Under the pieces are notes generated by a model, which searched no databases, was not told where the DNA came from, and worked only from the letters and a program-made list of their open reading frames with translations. A stretch of DNA of 56,644 nt from Rhodobacteraceae bacterium UBA3069 (GTDB lineage Bacteria; Pseudomonadota; Alphaproteobacteria; Rhodobacterales; Rhodobacteraceae). Location of the stretch: assembly GCA_002366795.1 (NCBI GenBank), contig DFBX01000112.1, forward strand, positions 1 to 56,644, given 5' to 3'. Within the stretch, counting starts at the first letter, position 1. Every line of letters begins with the position of its first letter. Positions 51,181 through 56,644 of this stretch are shown piece after piece. Made by a program: the position numbers and the translations under genes.

Positions 51181-52167
51181 ATGCTTTTCAAGGTTCTGGG
51201 CTTTGTGGCCATCGCGGTGCTGATTCAACTTGCTCTTGGTTTTGGCCTGACACTGTCGCAATCGCCCAAGGATTTGTCGAAAGACCTGTCCGAGGACGGG
51301 GGGCTGGTTTTTGTTGATCTGGTGGCGCGCGGGGCGGCGGACCCACTGCCGCTGGAGCCGGTGGCGATGCGCGATGGCTGGCAGATGCCGGTGCGCCGCT
51401 TGGCCGCGCAGGACAAGCCGCTGTTGGTGCTGATCCACGGGTCCGGCTGGCACGGGCAGCAGTTCGACCGGCTTGCCAAAGCACTGGAGGGGCGCGCCGA
51501 AGTGTTGGCCCCCGATCTGCGCGGCCATGGCGCGACCCCGCAAAGGCGTGGCGATATCGACCATATTCCCCAATTCGAAGAAGACTTGGCCGACCTTATC
51601 GCCCATTATCGCAAACCGGGACAGCGGCTGGTGGTGGCAGGGCATTCTTCGGGCGGGGGGCTGGCGCTGCGCTTTGCCGCAGGGCCGGAGGCGCAGGGCG
51701 TGGATCATGTGATCCTGATGGCACCTTTCCTGAAATACAATGCGCCGACCACGCGGGCAAACTCGGGCGGTTGGGCGCATGTCTTGAAACGGCGGATGAT
51801 CGGGCTGAGCATCCTGAACATGATGCAGATACGGGCGCTGAACCACCTGCCGGTGATCCAGTTCGCCATGCCCCGCGCCGTGCTGGAAGGGTCGATGGGC
51901 CACACGGCCACGACCGCCTGCAGCTATCGGCTGAACACCGGATATGCGCCGCGCAGCGACTACAAGGGCGACATTGCCGCGCTACCTGATTTCACGGTGA
52001 TCGTCGGGGACAAGGACGAGGCATTTTTCGCGGATCAGTATAAGCCATTGATGGCCCCGCTGAACCCGCGCGGGCGCTATGTCATCGTGGACGGGCAAAA
52101 TCATCTGGGCGTGGTGGATGCGCCGAAAACACTGCAACAGATCGAAAAGGTGCTGGATGGGCTTTGA
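51181..52167 (+). CDS. Alpha/beta-fold hydrolase, membrane-anchored
   Basis: A 328-aa serine hydrolase with one N-terminal hydrophobic segment (MLFKVLGFVAIAVLIQLALG) acting as signal anchor or uncleaved signal. The fold markers are LLVLIHGSGWHGQQF (oxyanion loop), the nucleophile elbow AGHSSGGGLAL, an Asp in VGDKDEAFF and the catalytic His in DGQNHLGVV. It is similar to lysophospholipase or esterase types; the substrate is unknown. ATG 51181 is preceded by AAGGGGTGAGT. Its end overlaps the next gene start by 11 bases, suggesting coupling. Confidence 0.88.
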   Translation: MLFKVLGFVAIAVLIQLALGFGLTLSQSPKDLSKDLSEDGGLVFVDLVARGAADPLPLEPVAMRDGWQMPVRRLAAQDKPLLVLIHGSGWHGQQFDRLAKALEGRAEVLAPDLRGHGATPQRRGDIDHIPQFEEDLADLIAHYRKPGQRLVVAGHSSGGGLALRFAAGPEAQGVDHVILMAPFLKYNAPTTRANSGGWAHVLKRRMIGLSILNMMQIRALNHLPVIQFAMPRAVLEGSMGHTATTACSYRLNTGYAPRSDYKGDIAALPDFTVIVGDKDEAFFADQYKPLMAPLNPRGRYVIVDGQNHLGVVDAPKTLQQIEKVLDGL

Positions 52168-52939
52168 ATGGAATGACGACCTGACCGCCTGCGCGGCGCA
52201 GGTCGAACGAAGCGATCCCGAACGGTTTCGCGCGACCATGGCCGCGCCGGTCGCGGCGCGGGCGGTGCTTTTCCCGCTGTACGCATTCAACCTTGAGGTC
52301 GCCCGGGCGCCCTATGTGACGCAGGAATTCCTGATCGCGGAAATGCGCCTGCAATGGTGGCGCGATGCGCTGGATGAAATAGCGGCGGGCGGGAATGTGC
52401 GCCGACACGAGGTGGTCACGCCGCTGGCCCGCGCGCTAGATGTATCCGGGGCCAAGGCGCTGCATTCGGTTGTCGATGCGCGCCGACGCGACGTGGAAAA
52501 GGAACGGTTCATCCGCGCCGCTGACCTGATGGCGCATCTGGACGAAGGCAATGGCACGCTGACATGGGTGGCCGCGCAGACCTTGGGCGCAACCGGGCCA
52601 AAGGCCGAAGAGGCCGCCCGCGCCATGGGGCAGGCGGCGGGGCTGGCCGGATGGCTGCGCGCCGCCCCCGCCCTGCGCAAGGCAGGGTGGGAGCCGATGC
52701 CAGAAGAGGGCGCTGAAGACCTGCCCGCCATCGGTCTGGACCTGCTGGACTGCGCTGCGGCCTTGCGTGGGGCCATGCCGTCCGCAGCCCGCCCCGCGCT
52801 GCGTGCCGGGTGGCTGGCCCGCCCTGTGCTGCGTCTTGCGCGGGACGAATTCGAACGGGTCGATGACGGTGCGCTGGAACCCGCGGGCCCCAGGGCATCC
52901 TTGCGCCTTGCCCTGCTGTCGTTGACGGGGCGTTACTGA
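52157..52939 (+). CDS. Squalene/phytoene synthase-fold protein (NDUFAF6-like)
   Basis: A 260-aa all-helical protein of the isoprenoid synthase fold. The N-terminal segment reads RATMAAPVAARAVLFPLYAF and the central one EMRLQWWRDALDEIAAGG. In true synthases these regions carry paired DxxxD motifs; here they are incomplete, as in the mitochondrial complex I assembly factor NDUFAF6 group. A role in respiratory-complex assembly is therefore likelier than carotenoid synthesis (inference). The start overlaps the upstream hydrolase by 11 bases. Downstream come an inverted repeat pair and a convergent MFS gene. Confidence 0.82.
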   Translation: MGFEWNDDLTACAAQVERSDPERFRATMAAPVAARAVLFPLYAFNLEVARAPYVTQEFLIAEMRLQWWRDALDEIAAGGNVRRHEVVTPLARALDVSGAKALHSVVDARRRDVEKERFIRAADLMAHLDEGNGTLTWVAAQTLGATGPKAEEAARAMGQAAGLAGWLRAAPALRKAGWEPMPEEGAEDLPAIGLDLLDCAAALRGAMPSAARPALRAGWLARPVLRLARDEFERVDDGALEPAGPRASLRLALLSLTGRY

Positions 52940-52969
52940 CCCACTGGCCACCGTGCCTGCTGAGAATGC

Positions 52970-53100
52970 GGGAGCCTCCGGCGGGAGTATTTTTCGCAAA
53001 ATGAAAGCAGGGGCGCGGCCTTTCTGTTTCATTTTGCCTGAAATACTTCGGGGAGGGGAGCGCGGGCTTATGCCCGCGTGGGGAGGGGCTGGCCCCTCCC
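52970..53100. repeat. Inverted pair of short repeats plus composite hairpins
   Basis: A direct copy (GGAGCCTCCGGCGGGAGTAT, 52971-53008 with its tail) faces an inverted copy (GTTTCATTTTGCCTGAAATA, about 53027-53055), with ATGAAAGCAGG/GTTTCAT as inner arms. Then CGCGGGC/GCCCGCG (53061-53078) and GGGAGGGGC TG GCCCCTCCC (53081-53100) hairpins follow, before GTTTT. The second half repeats the layout at 26456-26530. It lies between the convergent phytoene-synthase-like and MFS genes and can serve as a bidirectional terminator. Confidence 0.7.
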
Positions 53101-53119
53101 GTTTTGGGGCAGATCCGGA

Positions 53120-54337
53120 TCAGGCATCTTTGGGGCGGAAGGCCAGCCAGATCAGCGCGCCGCCCGCCAGCATCAGGAATGGTGCCATCGCCAGGTTGAC
53201 CGAGGCCCAGCCCGCCTGTGCAGACCCGCCCGAGCAGTTCATCAGCCCGCCCGAGGCCAGCGAAGCCATGGTGACGCCGCCGAACACCAGCAGATCGTTC
53301 AGCCCTTGCATCCGGCCGCGTTCGTGCGGCTGGTGCGCGCCGGCCAGCATGGTGGTTGCGCCGATGAAGCCAAAGTTCCAGCCAACGCCCAGCAGGATCA
53401 GCGCGATGAAGAAATTGCCAAGGTCCACACCCTGCAGCGCCACGGCCCCTGCGCCTGCAAGGATCACCAGCCCGGTTGCAACCACCTTTTCCACGCCGAA
53501 GCGGGCGATCAGGTGGCCGGTGAAGAAGCTGGGGATATACATGGCCAGCACGTGGGCCGATACGATATCCGCCGCCGTGCCCTTGTCGAACCCGCAGCCC
53601 ACCACCGCCAGCGGAGTCGAGGTCATCACGAGGTTCATCAGCGCATAGCTGACCATGGCGCAGATCACCGCAACGGCGATGCGCGGGGTTTTCAGCAGTT
53701 CGATCCGCGAGCGGCCCTTGGGTGCATCATGCGACGGCACCGGCGGTTTCGGGATGTCGAGGAACAGGAACAGGAGCGAGCCGACCACGTTCACGCCGAT
53801 CACCGCCAGGTAGGTGCCAAGGAAGGGGATCACATAGGCGTCGACCGTTAGTTTGACCAGCTGCGGGCCGATCAGCGCCGAGGCCAGCCCGCCCGCCATC
53901 ACGTAGGAAATCGCCTTGGGGCGGAATGCCTCGGACGCGGTGTCGGCGGCGGCGAAGCGGTAGAACCCCTGCGCGGACATGTAGACGCCGGTGATGAAGG
54001 ACCCCAGCAGGAAGATCGGGAAGGAGTGGACATAAAGGCCGTAGGCCCCGATGGCCCCGCCAATCGCGCCCGACGCGGTGCCCAGCCAGAACCCGGCGCG
54101 GCGGCCATAGGTCTGCATGATATGGCTGACCGGCGTGGCCGCCAGCATCGAGCCCATTACGATCAGCGAGATCGGCAGCGTGGCATAGCAGGCATTGGGC
54201 GACAGCGCCTGACCGGCCAGCCCGCCAATGATGAAGATCATCGGCATCTGCGCGCCCAGAAGGGCTTGGGCCATCACGAGGATGGTCACGTTACGCTTGG
54301 CGCGGGCGTCGTCGGGGGTAAGGTCGGATTCCGTCAT
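53120..54337 (-). CDS. Major facilitator superfamily transporter
   Basis: A 405-aa membrane protein with 12 predicted helices in the MFS arrangement. It begins MTESDLTPDDARAKRNVTIL and contains an MFS-like loop THGRRAGFW-type segment (QTYGRRAGFWLGTASG) after helix 2. The loop between halves is short. No soluble domain or binding-protein partner is visible; the substrate is unknown. ATG 54337 is preferred because it starts the soluble N-terminus; an extension to 54373 is unsupported. It lies upstream of the cobA gene with only 63 bp between. Confidence 0.88.
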   Translation of the reverse strand: MTESDLTPDDARAKRNVTILVMAQALLGAQMPMIFIIGGLAGQALSPNACYATLPISLIVMGSMLAATPVSHIMQTYGRRAGFWLGTASGAIGGAIGAYGLYVHSFPIFLLGSFITGVYMSAQGFYRFAAADTASEAFRPKAISYVMAGGLASALIGPQLVKLTVDAYVIPFLGTYLAVIGVNVVGSLLFLFLDIPKPPVPSHDAPKGRSRIELLKTPRIAVAVICAMVSYALMNLVMTSTPLAVVGCGFDKGTAADIVSAHVLAMYIPSFFTGHLIARFGVEKVVATGLVILAGAGAVALQGVDLGNFFIALILLGVGWNFGFIGATTMLAGAHQPHERGRMQGLNDLLVFGGVTMASLASGGLMNCSGGSAQAGWASVNLAMAPFLMLAGGALIWLAFRPKDA

Positions 54338-54400
54338 GGGCAGATTGCTAGACGGTTGGAGTGACCGCCGCAAGACGGGATCGTGCCTGCGCCCCTGCGG

Positions 54401-55228
<828 letters not shown>

Positions 55229-55444
55229 GATCCAGCATAAGCATAGGCTGGGCAAAGCGGGGAAGCCTTGCGATGCTGCGCCGCCGCATCGCGGGGCGAA
55301 GAATTGCCGCCCCGTCGGTTTCCTGTGCGGAAACGGGTCGTGCGAAGGGGCGGCGCGCAGTAGAAAGGACGTGCATATCGCGGCTGTGCGGGAAATCGTT
55401 CTTATCAACCGATCATGCGGTGGGAGCTGTAGAACATCATCCTG

Positions 55445-55465
55445 CGCGCCAAGACGGCGCGTTTT
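55445..55465 (+). terminator. Terminator-like hairpin in the leader of the glycosylase gene
   Basis: CGCGCC AAGAC GGCGCG followed by TTTT lies just before the AAGGAGGG ribosome site. It could be an attenuator or a chance structure. Confidence 0.35.
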
Positions 55466-55482
55466 CAGGCAAGGAGGGCACG

Positions 55483-56112
55483 ATGCCCGGACGGATCATC
55501 GAATCAGACGCCTGCGTGGCCGAGGGCGTGGCATGGCTGTGCCGGACCGATCCGGCCATGGCCCGCGCCCATGCCGCCACCGGCCCGTTGCCGCTGCGCC
55601 GCAAGCCGGACGGGTTTGCCGAATTGCTGTCGGCGATTGTCAGCCAGCAGGTTTCGGTCGCGTCGGCGCGGGCGATCTGGGGGCGGATGGTGGATGCGGG
55701 GCTGACCGATCCCGCCGCCGTTCTGGCGCTGAGCGAGGAGAACTTGCGCGGTGTTGGCTTGTCGCGGCAAAAGGCGCGCTATGCCCGTGCTTTGGCCGAA
55801 GCGGGCATCGACTATGACGCGCTGCGCCGCGCCCCCGACGCCGAGGTGGTAAAGACCCTGACCGCCGTGTCGGGCATCGGCGTCTGGACCGCGGAAATCT
55901 ATGCCATGTTCAGCCTTGGCCGTACCGATGTCTTTGCCCCCGGCGATCTGGCGCTGCAAGTGGCGGCGCAGCATCTTTACGGGCTGGAGGGCCGCCCGAA
56001 AGAGCGCGCCCTGCGCGAGATGGCCGCGCAGTGGTCGCCATGGCGGTCTGTTGCGGCGCGCCAGCTTTTTGCCTACTACCATGTGGCAAAGAACAGGGAA
56101 GGTATCGCATGA
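55483..56112 (+). CDS. DNA-3-methyladenine glycosylase II family protein
   Basis: A 209-aa HhH-GPD superfamily glycosylase that excises alkylated bases. The N-terminal part includes FAELLSAIVSQQVSVASARA, a DNA-binding signature. The helix-hairpin-helix reads LTAVSGIGVWTAEIYAMFSL, and the catalytic Asp lies in FAPGDLALQVAA. It lacks the N-terminal AlkA domain, like the shorter MagIII/Mag types. AAGGAGGGCACG gives an excellent ribosome site for ATG 55483. The stop overlaps the next gene start (ATGA). Confidence 0.92.
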   Translation: MPGRIIESDACVAEGVAWLCRTDPAMARAHAATGPLPLRRKPDGFAELLSAIVSQQVSVASARAIWGRMVDAGLTDPAAVLALSEENLRGVGLSRQKARYARALAEAGIDYDALRRAPDAEVVKTLTAVSGIGVWTAEIYAMFSLGRTDVFAPGDLALQVAAQHLYGLEGRPKERALREMAAQWSPWRSVAARQLFAYYHVAKNREGIA

Positions 56113-56644
56113 CTCGCGCATTGAAAGCAGGACGCAAGAAACCCCTTTCGGGAAGCACCCGGTCGGTCGTGGTGTTCCTGCATGGCTATGGGGCCAACGG
56201 GGCCGACCTTTTGGGGTTGGCCGACCCATTGTCGGAACATTTGCCCGACACGCTGTTCATTTCGCCCGATGCGCCGGAAAACTGCGCCGGTGCGCCGATG
56301 GGGTTCCAGTGGTTCCCGATCCCGTGGATTGACGGATCCAGCGAGGAAGAGGCCGAGCGCGGGATGCGCGCGGCGGTCGATGACCTGAACGCCTTTCTTG
56401 ACGGCGTGCTGGTGGACGAGGACCTGCTGCCCGAACAGATGGTGCTGGTCGGCTTTTCCCAAGGCACGATGATGTCGCTGCATGTGGCCCCGCGCCGCGA
56501 AGACCCGGTGGCGGGACTCGTGGCCTTTTCCGGCCGCCTTTTGTCGCCCGAAGCGCTGGAGGACGACGTGGTGTCGAAAATGCCGATCCTGCTGGTGCAT
56601 GGCGACCAGGATGACGTGGTGCCGCCGCAATCGCTGCCCGAGGC
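56109..56644 (+). CDS. Phospholipase/carboxylesterase-family alpha/beta hydrolase (cut by window end)
   Basis: The 5' part (178 codons) of a serine esterase. It starts MTRALKAGRKKPLSG. The oxyanion segment is VVVFLHGYGANGADLLGLA, substrate-side MGFQWFPIPWID is typical of the family, the nucleophile elbow is VGFSQGTMMS, and the catalytic Asp lies in HGDQDDVVPP. The final His lies beyond the window edge. It overlaps the glycosylase stop by four bases (ATGA), implying co-transcription. It resembles bacterial carboxylesterases of the EstA/YpfH type. Confidence 0.88.
   Translation, partial: MTRALKAGRKKPLSGSTRSVVVFLHGYGANGADLLGLADPLSEHLPDTLFISPDAPENCAGAPMGFQWFPIPWIDGSSEEEAERGMRAAVDDLNAFLDGVLVDEDLLPEQMVLVGFSQGTMMSLHVAPRREDPVAGLVAFSGRLLSPEALEDDVVSKMPILLVHGDQDDVVPPQSLPE

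Noticed and set aside
52157..52939. Carotenoid (phytoene) synthase
   Set aside because: The Asp-rich motifs are incomplete and no crt genes are nearby.

Overview
The window looks like a chromosomal segment of a marine alphaproteobacterium of the Rhodobacteraceae (Roseobacter group). I infer this from the high GC content, the strong GC bias at third codon positions, the xerD/aroK/aroB and amidase/PBP1A/prfB gene neighbourhoods, and very large RTX proteins ending in a Hint_2 domain. No rRNA, tRNA, CRISPR array, insertion sequence or prophage was recognised.

Layout. Positions 796-13911 hold a three-gene RTX/Hint locus: two giant acidic Ca-binding repeat proteins (1859 and 1967 aa), each ending in a Hint domain, with a small stand-alone Hint protein between them. 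Both giants share unusual repeated modules, and the second is preceded by a short ORF with three consecutive Cys codons. From 13936 to 18653 the minus strand carries a MobA-like nucleotidyltransferase, a CNNM/CBS/CorC protein, XerD, a 509-aa secreted protein and a 49-aa membrane peptide; the last three overlap or abut as an operon. Then come aroK-aroB, tyrS (minus) divergent from anmK, an EamA transporter, a DEAD-box helicase, a CPA1-type antiporter, an endonuclease/phosphatase-family protein, a DUF2238 membrane protein, a second EamA transporter, two DsbA-like thioredoxin-fold proteins and an M48 protease. From 33439 rightward lie an aminotransferase, an AmiC-type amidase, PBP1A, a secreted protein gene broken by an amber codon, prfB, a small unknown gene, an amidase-signature enzyme and a DUF2189 protein. 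An XRE-type regulator follows, facing a small conserved gene across a region with two palindromes.

The right quarter is metabolic. ilvI and ilvN are separated by an AT-rich 94-aa membrane gene. Upstream of ilvI is a complete attenuator (promoter, Val/Ile leader peptide, antiterminator, terminator). cysS is preceded by a probably leaderless 13-aa ORF with two Cys codons. cimA follows, so citramalate synthase and acetolactate synthase sit close together, consistent with isoleucine synthesis from pyruvate. The window ends with an alpha/beta hydrolase, a squalene/phytoene-synthase-fold protein, an MFS transporter, a uroporphyrinogen-III methyltransferase, a 3-methyladenine DNA glycosylase and a carboxylesterase cut by the window edge.

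Intergenic gaps repeatedly carry a short repeat family (core GCCTCCGGCGGGAGTATTTT followed by GAACAATGAAAG) and composite hairpin elements. The best candidates for undescribed biology are the RTX/Hint locus with its repeated modules, the two Cys-codon upstream ORFs, and the foreign-looking membrane gene inside the ilvIN operon.
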